64,000 nt of DNA. It comes from WTFY01 sp011523795 (GTDB taxonomy: Bacteria > Pseudomonadota > Gammaproteobacteria > UBA4575). The stretch covers positions 1,178,001 to 1,242,000 of the forward strand of contig OZ242278.1 in NCBI GenBank assembly GCA_965207475.1, written 5' to 3'. Under the pieces are notes generated by a model. That model saw only the letters and a program-made list of their open reading frames with translations, was not told the DNA's origin and did not search any database. A program made the translations under genes and the position numbers. Below are positions 1 through 7,880 of the stretch, piece after piece (positions within the stretch are counted from its first letter, which is position 1; each line of letters begins with the position of its first letter).

Positions 1-601
1 CATCCAGAACAACCAGTACATCTTCATAGTCGACCTTAAATTTTCCTTCACTGGGGACCCCCTGGACCGAAAAGCTTTGCAGCTGACTGCCATACACAGG
101 TTCAGGGACAATACTTAGACGGCGCTCCTGGATTGCAGCTCTTTCCTGCATATTTTGGGGTGGAATGGACAACTGCATGATCATCGATTCTGCTGTTTCA
201 CCGAGTCCCGGGGGCTGACCACGGCCATCCTTCAGATGACAGCGCTGACAGCTGCGTGCACTGAACAGGGGGCCTATGCCATCTGAAGAAAGTGTTGAAC
301 TTGGAGAAGACACCCAAACCTTTTTGAAAATGCCATTGCCAACCTTGAATTCGAGTTCACGCTCAAATGGCATGTTGGCAGACGCATGGGAAAAGATGTC
401 CCGGTTCAGCAGCTTGAATACGGTGGATGCACCCGCAGACCGAAGCTCAAAAGCCTCGGGCCGCTTAAAGCTGTCAGTCGGCAGCATAACATCCAAAACC
501 CGCTGTCGTTCACTTCCAGATGCTGTCGGGTACGGGGCAAGTGCTGAACTGAAAAACAGGCCAGCCGATAAAAGGATACCTAATTGGGTACGGAACAACA
601 T
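1..601 (-). CDS. di-heme oxidoreductase (DUF1111 / COG3488 family), C-terminal part beyond the window
   Basis: No closed reading frame is visible because the gene runs off the left edge. Reverse translation from the ATG at 601 gives about 200 residues. A hydrophobic signal peptide (about residues 1-22) is followed by a periplasmic domain with a c-type heme motif CQRCH (Cys118, Cys121, His122). The spacing and the surrounding 'GPLFSARSCQRCHLKDGRG' are typical of the di-heme oxidoreductase family, often called putative thiol oxidoreductase. The second heme site would lie outside the window. Family members commonly sit beside imelysin genes in iron-regulated loci, as here, where an imelysin and a porin diverge from it across a Fur box. 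Function in iron acquisition (redox handling of iron or a siderophore) is inferred. The start has no good Shine-Dalgarno sequence. Confidence 0.8.
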   Translation of the reverse strand, partial: MLFRTQLGILLSAGLFFSSALAPYPTASGSERQRVLDVMLPTDSFKRPEAFELRSAGASTVFKLLNRDIFSHASANMPFERELEFKVGNGIFKKVWVSSPSSTLSSDGIGPLFSARSCQRCHLKDGRGQPPGLGETAESMIMQLSIPPQNMQERAAIQERRLSIVPEPVYGSQLQSFSVQGVPSEGKFKVDYEDVLVVLD

Positions 602-672
602 ATCAATACGGATTCAAGCGATACCGCGCCTTTGGCTTGGGTTGCCTATAAGGAAAAGCTATATAGCATCAC

Positions 673-744
673 GAGATTATATGTATTCTCACTAAGACTA
701 ACTTGCTTTTCTAAGATGAGAATGATTATCATTTATATAATCTC
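673..744. promoter_or_regulatory. divergent promoter region with Fur box and mirrored -10 elements
   Basis: A near-consensus Fur operator, GATGAGAATGATTATCATT, lies at 715-733. It is flanked by an inverted repeat: GAGATTATAT at 673-682 and ATATAATCTC at 735-744. Each arm contains a perfect TATAAT, at 736-741 for the rightward porin and at 681-676 on the reverse strand for the leftward oxidoreductase. A second repeat pair (TGAGAAT at 717-723, its complement at 685-691) is nested inside. Iron-replete Fur binding here should shut both directions. No good -35 hexamer is seen on either side. The rightward -10 ends only 6 bases before the GTG at 748. Confidence 0.85.
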
Positions 745-747
745 ATA

Positions 748-1926
748 GTGAGGCTTACGATTAAAGAATTAAAAAGACTGATTGTGACAGGCATGGTCCT
801 GTCACTCTGGCACTTGCCAGCCTATGCCCAAGACTCAGTAGCTGAAAGACAGGCTGACCTGGAAAGGCGTATACAGTACCTCGAAGAGCGTGTCGCGACT
901 CAGGACGAGGTGATCCTTGAAAAGGACAGGCAGATTGCGAAACTAATGGAACACGGTGTGCACGTCGAACAGGAGAAAGGCTGGTTCGGTTTTGTCGAAG
1001 CCGGTGGCCTGCTGGAAGTTGAGGCTGCCTATGAAAATCCGTACGAGGGCGACAGTAGCTCGGATGCAGTCCTTGCAACCATGAAACTTGCCGTGACGGC
1101 TCAGGTGACTGATTGGGTGGGCGGCGAAGTTGTGTTGTTGTATGAGGAAGATGATACGGGTTTAGAGGTCGATGTTGCCATCATGACGGTCGGTCCGGCG
1201 GATGGCCCATGCTCGTTCACGGCCGGCCAGTATTTCGTGCCCTTCGGCACCTTCGAGAGCAATTTCATATCAGACCCAATGACCCTCGAGCTTGGTGAAA
1301 CCAGGGAAAGCGCCCTGCAGTTCGGTATTGAATCCGACAGGTTTCAAGGGGCCGTTTATGCATTCAACGGTGACAGCGACGAAGACGGCGATGATCGCTT
1401 CGAAAACGTGGGTGCGATGCTCGGATTTACAGCGGAAAATGAGAATTCAGAATTTGCAGTCAATGTGTCCTACATCAGCAACATCGGTGATACGGACAGC
1501 CTACAGGATGCCATTGAACTTGATGAAGATTACGACAGCGTATCTGGCTGGTCTGCAAGCGGCATGCTGCGTTTCGGCAGCTTGTCATTCCTTGCTGAAT
1601 ACCTCGGTGCTTCTGAAGACTTCGAAGCTCATGAAATGGAATTCGACGGGGACGGTGCCGAGCCGAGCAGCTACATGCTCGAGGCGGCTTATGACTTCGA
1701 TCTGGCCGGCAAGTCCTCGGCCATCGCCGTTGGGTATCAGGAAACGGATGAAGCGCTCGCCCTGGAACTGCCTGAAGAACGTTTCATGCTTGGGTTTTCG
1801 GTCGAGATGATGGAAGGGGTCACGCTGACTATAGAAGGTGCTTTTGACGACGATTACAGCATATCAGACGGCGGAACAGGCAAAGACGCTGAAATTGTCA
1901 CAGTCCAGCTGGCCGGCGAGTTCTGA
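748..1926 (+). CDS. outer-membrane porin, LbtU-like siderophore/iron porin
   Basis: 392 residues from a GTG start. Residues 1-28 form a signal peptide ending in AYAQ. About residues 30-70 are a charged coiled coil (heptad-like 'ERRIQYLEERVATQDEVILEKDRQ'-type stretch, abbreviated here). The remainder alternates polar and hydrophobic residues as in a beta-barrel and ends in a C-terminal Phe (AGEF), an outer-membrane assembly signal. A coiled coil followed by a barrel is the layout of the LbtU siderophore porin family of Legionella and relatives. The barrel is very acidic, which may suit cationic or metal cargo. It sits directly after the Fur box and 22 bases before imelysin. No ribosome binding site precedes the GTG, and the -10 is so close that the message may be nearly leaderless. 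The specific substrate is unknown. Confidence 0.72.
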   Translation: MRLTIKELKRLIVTGMVLSLWHLPAYAQDSVAERQADLERRIQYLEERVATQDEVILEKDRQIAKLMEHGVHVEQEKGWFGFVEAGGLLEVEAAYENPYEGDSSSDAVLATMKLAVTAQVTDWVGGEVVLLYEEDDTGLEVDVAIMTVGPADGPCSFTAGQYFVPFGTFESNFISDPMTLELGETRESALQFGIESDRFQGAVYAFNGDSDEDGDDRFENVGAMLGFTAENENSEFAVNVSYISNIGDTDSLQDAIELDEDYDSVSGWSASGMLRFGSLSFLAEYLGASEDFEAHEMEFDGDGAEPSSYMLEAAYDFDLAGKSSAIAVGYQETDEALALELPEERFMLGFSVEMMEGVTLTIEGAFDDDYSISDGGTGKDAEIVTVQLAGEF

Positions 1927-1948
1927 CAGCCAACAAGAGAAGAAATCC

Positions 1949-3223
1949 ATGATTGAAAACCTGACGGTGAAAGTATCCCTGGCTTGTACAGTGCTGCTCC
2001 TGTCCATGCAGGCGCTGGCAATCCCACAAAAGCAGGAAGTACTGGAACACTATACCGTGCTGGCCCATGCCGTGTATGAGGATTCGTTGATCACCGCACG
2101 GGAGTTGCAGCAGGCCGTCCGCCAGCTGATTGCCGAACCGACCGAGGAAAACCTGCATCACGCCCGCATCGCATGGAAGGCGGCACGCATACCCTATATG
2201 CAAAGTGAAGTCTATCGTTTCGGCAATGCGATCGTTGATGACTGGGAAGGCAGGGTCAATGCCTGGCCACTTGACGAGGGACTGATTGACTATGTCGCAT
2301 CAAGCTACGGCGGAGAATCGGAAGAGAATCCTGCATTCAGGGTCAACGTCATTGCCAACACCAGCTTTACAATCTCCGGCAACCTGATTGATGCCCATGC
2401 GATCACCAAGGACCTGCTGGCTGACACACTGCATGAGCTGGGCGGCGTGGAAGCGAATGTGGCAACCGGTTATCACGCCATCGAATTTCTGCTCTGGGGT
2501 CAGGATCTGAATGGAACCGGACCAGGTTCGGGCAAACGCCCGGCAAGTGACTTCGATCCGGAAAACTGCTCATGGAAAAACTGCATACGACGCGCGGCCT
2601 ATCTAAAAACCGCGACGGACCTGCTCGTCGATGACCTGGCGTGGATGGTCTCCCAGTGGACGCCAGGCGGCAAAGCCCGTGAAGACTTGCTCCATGGCAC
2701 TATCGTAGCGGGTCTTTCCACCATCATCACCGGTATGGGCAGCCTGTCTTACGGGGAACTTGCCGGTGAGCGCATGCAGCTCGGGCTGCTGTTGCACGAC
2801 CCGGAAGAAGAGCATGACTGCTTCAGCGACAATACACATTACTCCCATTACTACGATGCACTGGGCATCCAAAATATCTATCTTGGCGAGTACCGGCGCA
2901 TTGACGGTACGATGGTAACCGGGCCTGGCCTCTCTGACCTTGTTGCGGCTGCATCGGCTGAAGTTGACAAAAACCTTCGTGATCAACTGGCCGCTACCAT
3001 GTCAGCAATGCACACGCTGGTGAAGAATGCAGAAGCGGGTGAAGCCTATGACCAAATGATTGGCCCGAGGAATGATTCGGGCAACCGTCTTGTGCAGGAC
3101 GCCATTGACGCACTGACTTCACAAACCCGTGGAATCGAGAAAGCCGCCACGACACTGCAGCTGGCTTCTATCGAGTTCGAAGGCTCCGACAGCCTGGATA
3201 ATCCAGAGGCGGTATTTGAATGA
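1949..3223 (+). CDS. imelysin-family iron-regulated periplasmic protein (peptidase M75-like)
   Basis: 424 residues from the ATG at 1949, preceded by AGAGAAG. The frame stays open further upstream but would overlap the porin. The signal peptide covers about residues 1-24 (ends QALA). The diagnostic imelysin motif GxHAIEFLLWGxD appears as GYHAIEFLLWGQDLNGTG, followed by RPASDF. The fold is expected to be a double four-helix bundle in the periplasm or anchored to a membrane. Family members (IrpA, ICMP) are induced by iron starvation and are thought to take part in iron uptake; a protease role for the family is doubtful. Co-transcription with the upstream porin is likely. It converges with polA. 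Confidence 0.9.
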   Translation: MIENLTVKVSLACTVLLLSMQALAIPQKQEVLEHYTVLAHAVYEDSLITARELQQAVRQLIAEPTEENLHHARIAWKAARIPYMQSEVYRFGNAIVDDWEGRVNAWPLDEGLIDYVASSYGGESEENPAFRVNVIANTSFTISGNLIDAHAITKDLLADTLHELGGVEANVATGYHAIEFLLWGQDLNGTGPGSGKRPASDFDPENCSWKNCIRRAAYLKTATDLLVDDLAWMVSQWTPGGKAREDLLHGTIVAGLSTIITGMGSLSYGELAGERMQLGLLLHDPEEEHDCFSDNTHYSHYYDALGIQNIYLGEYRRIDGTMVTGPGLSDLVAAASAEVDKNLRDQLAATMSAMHTLVKNAEAGEAYDQMIGPRNDSGNRLVQDAIDALTSQTRGIEKAATTLQLASIEFEGSDSLDNPEAVFE

Positions 3224-3352
3224 CACCGGCCTGAATCAGCATACATGTTCCCTGTAGGGCAGGCAGAATAATAAGTCCAGCCTCCTTGTGCAGTCAAAGC
3301 TAGTCGGATGCACAGGAGTACGAATAACCTGCCTTACAGGACTGGCCAGCTG

Positions 3353-3389
3353 GGGGAGAAGTGTACACCTCCCGTACTACATTCTCCCC
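3353..3389. other. hairpin-forming inverted repeat between convergent genes
   Basis: GGGGAGAA at 3353-3360 pairs perfectly with TTCTCCCC at 3382-3389 around a 21-base loop that contains its own palindrome GTGTACAC. It lies in the 252-base gap between the convergent imelysin and polA genes. No T tract follows the stem on either strand, so a classical intrinsic terminator is not supported. It may still mark transcript ends. I see no gene in the rest of this gap. Confidence 0.4.
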
Positions 3390-3475
3390 TGTCTGTTCCT
3401 ACCTGTATATGCTGTTTTTGAAAAGGGGGCAATCATTGGCCTGGCTCTGCGCTGGCCGGGCCAAACCAGTGGCCG

Positions 3476-6199
3476 TCAATGCGCTTCATCCCAGTTGGCA
3501 CCGAACTTGGCATCCACTACGAGCGGAACGGAAAGTTCTGCCGCGGAGGCCATCTTTTGCATCACAGTTTTCATGACAAGGTCCCTGCAGTCACTGTGAA
3601 CTTCAAACACGAGTTCATCGTGCACCTGCATCACCATCCTGCAGTCCAGTTGTTCGTGCTCCAGCCACGCATCGATTTCAATCATGGCCCGCTTGATGAT
3701 GTCTGCAGCAGTACCCTGCATGGGTGCGTTGATGGCAGTACGCTCGGCATACTGGCGAAGTTTCACATTCCTGTGATTGATATCCGGCAGATACAGACGT
3801 CTGCCGAACAGTGTTTCAACATAGCCCTGGGCGCGGGCCTGTTCACGTATATTGCCCATGAATTTCTTCACGCCCGGGTATCGCTCAAAGTAGAGATTTA
3901 CATACTGCTGCGCCTCTCCACGCGTGATCCCGAGCTGGGCAGCCAGGCCAAAGGCCGACATCCCGTAGATCAATCCGAAGTTGATTGCCTTGGCTGCGCG
4001 ACGGCGCTCGGTACCGACATCCTCCATATTGATCGCAAACACTTCCGCAGCCGTGGCACGATGAATGTCTGCGCCCCTGGAAAATGCATCACACAGCCTT
4101 TCGTCCTGCGACAAATGCGCCATGATGCGCAATTCAATCTGCGAATAATCGGCAGCCAGAATCACGTAGGGCTCCGGTGCAATAAAGGCCCTTCGAATCC
4201 GCCTTCCTTCCTCAGTTCGGATAGGAATATTCTGCAGGTTGGGATCTGAAGAGGACAGGCGGCCGGTTGCGGCAACCGCCTGGTGATACGACGTATGTAT
4301 CCTTTTTGTACGGGGGTTGACCAGCACAGGAAGCTTGTCCGTATACGTCGATTTCAACTTGCTGAGCATGCGATGTGACAGCAGCAGCCTGGGCAAGGGG
4401 TAGTCTCTTGCCAGTTCCTGCAGCACATCTTCCGCCGTGGAAGGCTGACCGGTGGGTGTCTTGCGGATAACCGGCAAGCCCTGCTTTTCAAACAGGATCT
4501 CCTGTATCTGCTTGGGTGACCCCAGGTTGAATCCCTCACCTGCCTGCTCGAATGCCTGGCTTTCAATCTCGCTGATCCTTTCGGCCAGCTCCCCGCTCTG
4601 CTCCTTGAGCTGCCCCGAATCAACCAGCACACCCTCACGTTCGATGTTGGACAGCACTTTCAGCATGGGAAGCTCTAGCTTCAGATATAGTTCCTGCAGC
4701 CTGGCCACTTTCTCCAGTTCAGACCAGAATACCGGGTACAGCCTCAGTATCATGTCCGCGCATTCCGCTGCATATTGTGCTGCATCCTCCAGCTTCACCT
4801 GATTGAAACTAACCTGTTTTGCACCTTGACCCAGAAGGCCGCTCAAATCGGTTTTCGTGTACTGCAGATGCTTCTCGCACAAGGTCATAAGATCATGCCG
4901 ACTGGCTACAGAATTGCACACATAGGACTGCAGCATGGTGTCGTGCTGTATGCCTCGCAGACATATTCCGTGATTAAGCAGTACATTCCGGCTGTACTTC
5001 AGGTTGTGGCCAAGAATTTTTCCCGGCATTGCACCCAGCACGGGTTCAAGCATCTTCAGGGTGCGATGACGGTCCAGCTGCCCGGGTGCTCCGGGATAAT
5101 CATGGGTAAACGGAACATAGGCAGCCTCACCTGGCTGCACTGCAAACGACAGTCCGACCACGTCAGCCTGCATGTAATCGCCCGGCTGATCCGTCTGGAT
5201 GTCCATGGCGATCCTGTCTGCCTGCTGCAACCGTGTCAGCCACCGGTCGAGTTTTGCTTCGTCCAGCACGACTTCGTAGCTTTGAACGACCACGGTGCTG
5301 ACCGGCTTGACTGAATCCGCCAACCTGTTTTCCGGCAAATCGAGTGTCCCTAACCAGGACTTGAACTCAAGCTCCGTGTACAGCCTTGCCAGCTCTCCCG
5401 GGTCTTGTGAATGCAGTTGCAGATCCTCTACACGGATACCGAGGTCCAGGCTGCATCGGATGGATACAAGTTCCTTCGCCAGAGGCAGCAACTCAAGGTG
5501 TGCGCGCAGTTTTTCGCCAACCTTCCCGGGAATGTCATCCGCCTGGCTAACGAGCTGCTCCAGCGTGCCGTACTTGTTCAGCCACTTTGCTGCAGTTTTC
5601 AGGCCCACACCCGGTACGCCCGGGACATTGTCGGACTTGTCACCGGTCAATGCCAGGAAATCGACAATCTGCAGGGGAGTCACCCCGAATTTCTTCATGA
5701 CACCGGATGCATCCGTCTTCGAGTTAGTCATGGTGTTCACCAGCGTGACCTGTTCATTGACCAGTTGTGCCATGTCCTTGTCACCGGTTGAAATCAGTAC
5801 TTCATGACCCTGACCCGCAGCATGCGATGCCAGCGTTCCGATGACATCGTCCGCCTCGACGTTCGGCACGGAAATCAGTGCCAGACCCAGAGCCTTGATC
5901 ACAGCATGCAAGGGCGCAATCTGCATGCGAAGTTCCTCCGGCATCACCGGACGGTTGGCCTTGTACTGGGGATACAACTCGTGACGGAAAGTCTTGCCCT
6001 TGGCATCGAATACCACTGCGATATGGCTGGGATGCTCTTCAGCCAGCAGTTTCCTGAGCATGTTGACCACACCGTACACGGCACCGGTAGGCTGACCGGA
6101 GCGCGTGGTCAGCGCCTGCAACTGCGGAACATGAAAGGCCCGATACAGGTAGGATGATCCATCTACCAGAATAAGAGGTGGAACCTGGGTTTCGGACAT
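3476..6199 (-). CDS. polA: DNA polymerase I with degraded proofreading site
   Basis: 907 residues, close to the 928 of E. coli. The 5'-nuclease domain (about 1-290) has the acidic motifs VEADDVIG, STGDKDMAQLV and GDKSDNVPGVPGVG. The polymerase domain (about 500-907) has motif A DYSQIELRI, the O-helix RRAAKAINFGLIYG and motif C QVHDELVFEV, so gap filling and Okazaki primer removal should be intact. In the 3'-5' exonuclease domain the first ligand Asp333 remains, but the positions matching E. coli Glu357, Asp424 and Asp501 read Gln335 (DIQT), Ser403 (NLKYSR) and Cys480 (YAAECAD). Proofreading is therefore probably lost. Divergent from thrB, as in many gammaproteobacteria. Confidence 0.97.
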   Translation of the reverse strand: MSETQVPPLILVDGSSYLYRAFHVPQLQALTTRSGQPTGAVYGVVNMLRKLLAEEHPSHIAVVFDAKGKTFRHELYPQYKANRPVMPEELRMQIAPLHAVIKALGLALISVPNVEADDVIGTLASHAAGQGHEVLISTGDKDMAQLVNEQVTLVNTMTNSKTDASGVMKKFGVTPLQIVDFLALTGDKSDNVPGVPGVGLKTAAKWLNKYGTLEQLVSQADDIPGKVGEKLRAHLELLPLAKELVSIRCSLDLGIRVEDLQLHSQDPGELARLYTELEFKSWLGTLDLPENRLADSVKPVSTVVVQSYEVVLDEAKLDRWLTRLQQADRIAMDIQTDQPGDYMQADVVGLSFAVQPGEAAYVPFTHDYPGAPGQLDRHRTLKMLEPVLGAMPGKILGHNLKYSRNVLLNHGICLRGIQHDTMLQSYVCNSVASRHDLMTLCEKHLQYTKTDLSGLLGQGAKQVSFNQVKLEDAAQYAAECADMILRLYPVFWSELEKVARLQELYLKLELPMLKVLSNIEREGVLVDSGQLKEQSGELAERISEIESQAFEQAGEGFNLGSPKQIQEILFEKQGLPVIRKTPTGQPSTAEDVLQELARDYPLPRLLLSHRMLSKLKSTYTDKLPVLVNPRTKRIHTSYHQAVAATGRLSSSDPNLQNIPIRTEEGRRIRRAFIAPEPYVILAADYSQIELRIMAHLSQDERLCDAFSRGADIHRATAAEVFAINMEDVGTERRRAAKAINFGLIYGMSAFGLAAQLGITRGEAQQYVNLYFERYPGVKKFMGNIREQARAQGYVETLFGRRLYLPDINHRNVKLRQYAERTAINAPMQGTAADIIKRAMIEIDAWLEHEQLDCRMVMQVHDELVFEVHSDCRDLVMKTVMQKMASAAELSVPLVVDAKFGANWDEAH

Positions 6200-6237
6200 G
6201 TGCGGTTTTACACCTGTGACGACTAGAGGGAGAACGG

Positions 6238-6266
6238 TTGACGCGTTATCATTGCGCGTGTTTTAT
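6238..6266 (+). promoter_or_regulatory. possible sigma-70 promoter before thrB
   Basis: TTGACG at 6238-6243 is followed after 17 bases by TTTTAT at 6261-6266. The -35 matches consensus at five of six positions and the -10 at four of six. It lies in the polA/thrB divergent gap, about 145 bases before thrB, and would give a long leader. This is a weak call made from sequence match only. Confidence 0.3.
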
Positions 6267-6410
6267 GTAAAGGTTGCATGACATTCCTCACAGAACTACA
6301 TCCCGGTATATCCCGAACAAGTGTGAGTTGTTGTCCGGGAAACGGGATTCGCCGGGCTTGTAGACTGTAACCCTTCAACACTGCAAATTTACCGACCACA
6401 GCCAGCCTAC

Positions 6411-7352
6411 ATGTCCGTTTACACCAACATCACATTACAGGAACTCGAAGGGTTTCTGAAGAATTACTCACTGGGAGCATTATTACACCACGAAGGAATC
6501 AATGCTGGCATCGAGAACACCAATTACTTTGTGACCACGGAAAATGGCAGATTCGTACTGACGATCTTTGAAGAGGTAGGTTTCGATCGCCTGCCATATT
6601 ACCTGAACTTCATGGCTCATCTTTCTGATCACGGAATGCCTACCGCACACCCGATTGCAGACCTGCAGGGAAATTACGTACTTGTGCTGAAAGACAAGCC
6701 TGCAGCCATCGTTCGACGTCTCGAGGGACAGAATGTGCTGACACCCAATGCCAGACACTGCATGGCAGTGGGACATGCCCTGGCACAGATCCATCTGCTG
6801 GGCAATTCGTTCAATGGCATGCAGGCAAACCCCAGAGGAATTGCCTGGGCAGAACGTACGGCCGGCAGGGTGTCCCGCAAACTGTCCTCAGAAGACCAGC
6901 AGTTGCTTGAACAAGAGATTCATCTACGCAAGCATCCGCTTGGGTTAGAGATCCCTCAGGGCGTGGTGCATGCAGACCTGTTTCGCGACAATGTCATGTT
7001 CAAGCGTCATGCACTCACCGGTATCATTGATTTCTACTACGCCTGCAACGATTACCTGCTGTACGACCTTGCCGTAACCGTGAATGACTGGTGCAGCGAT
7101 GACAGCGGCGAACTGGATCCAGAGTTGTATGCTGCGCTGATCAAGGGCTACCGCATGGAACGTACACTCCATCCCCGGGAAGCTGAAATCTGGGAGTACA
7201 TGCTGCGTGCCGCGGCGCTCAGATTCTGGCTATCGCGCCTGCATGACCAGATCTATCCCAAGGACGGCGAAATCACTCACATCAAGGATCCTGATGTTTT
7301 CAAACAGATCCTGCAGGCACGCATCCGCCACACACCCGAACTGGATTCCTGA
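6411..7352 (+). CDS. thrB: homoserine kinase, APH-fold type
   Basis: 313 residues. It phosphorylates homoserine to O-phosphohomoserine with ATP in threonine synthesis. The protein belongs to the aminoglycoside-phosphotransferase-like ThrB group found in Pseudomonas and many proteobacteria, not the GHMP-kinase ThrB of E. coli. Catalytic loop: GVVHADLFRDNVMF (about residues 183-196). Metal-binding motif: GIIDFYYACNDYLLYDLA (about 204-221). The adjacency to polA is conserved in pseudomonads. No strong ribosome binding site precedes the ATG. It is followed after 27 bases by TRAP transporter genes, which need not be functionally linked. Confidence 0.93.
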   Translation: MSVYTNITLQELEGFLKNYSLGALLHHEGINAGIENTNYFVTTENGRFVLTIFEEVGFDRLPYYLNFMAHLSDHGMPTAHPIADLQGNYVLVLKDKPAAIVRRLEGQNVLTPNARHCMAVGHALAQIHLLGNSFNGMQANPRGIAWAERTAGRVSRKLSSEDQQLLEQEIHLRKHPLGLEIPQGVVHADLFRDNVMFKRHALTGIIDFYYACNDYLLYDLAVTVNDWCSDDSGELDPELYAALIKGYRMERTLHPREAEIWEYMLRAAALRFWLSRLHDQIYPKDGEITHIKDPDVFKQILQARIRHTPELDS

Positions 7353-7379
7353 AGCAGCCTGGTCATCCTGGAGCCCTTC

Positions 7380-7874
7380 ATGAAAAAGCTGTGCGGCGGG
7401 ATTAGTACATTCAACGAACGCGTGGGTACGCTCGTGGCATGGCTGTTGCCGATCATGGCACTTATTACCTTTTCGGTTGCAGTATTGCGCTACGGTTTCA
7501 ATTTCGGCAGCATCGCCATGCAGGAATCAATTACCTACCTGCACGCATCCGTTTTCATGCTCGCAGGCGCCTACACGCTGAAACACAATGAGCATGTGCG
7601 CGTGGACATCATTTACCAGGGCATGTCCCGGAAGAACCAGGCCAGGGTGAACTTTTTCGGATGCATTCTCCTGGTGCTGCCGTTTACAGGCTTCATCGTC
7701 TGGACCAGTTTTGACTATGTCATCAACTCGTGGAAGCTCATGGAAGGATCCCGCGAGGCGGGCGGACTGCCATTCGTCTTTATTCTGAAAACCCTGATTC
7801 CTGCCATGGCTATGCTCTTGTTCCTACAAGCGGTTGCAATGGCCGGACAGGCGTGGCTGGTTATGCGCGAATAG
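7380..7874 (+). CDS. TRAP transporter small permease, DctQ-type (FcbT2-like)
   Basis: 164 residues with four predicted membrane helices (about 18-40, 50-68, 92-115, 134-158). The helix 3-4 region reads VINSWKLMEGSREAGGLP, typical of the small subunit of the group formerly called mannitol/chloroaromatic TRAP transporters. It pairs with the large permease that begins 6 bases downstream. Together with the periplasmic binding protein (encoded on the other strand at 9632-10735) it forms a sodium-driven tripartite importer, most likely for an organic acid. Confidence 0.9.
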   Translation: MKKLCGGISTFNERVGTLVAWLLPIMALITFSVAVLRYGFNFGSIAMQESITYLHASVFMLAGAYTLKHNEHVRVDIIYQGMSRKNQARVNFFGCILLVLPFTGFIVWTSFDYVINSWKLMEGSREAGGLPFVFILKTLIPAMAMLLFLQAVAMAGQAWLVMRE

Positions 7875-7880
7875 GCAGCC

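Noticed and set aside
276..695. A rightward 139-codon frame at the left edge
   Set aside because: The opposite strand encodes the di-heme oxidoreductase with signal peptide and heme motif; this frame is its shadow.
3400..3475. Terminator for polA built from the GGCC-rich stretch
   Set aside because: GGCC repeats can pair in several ways, but no stable stem is directly followed by a T tract on the polA strand.
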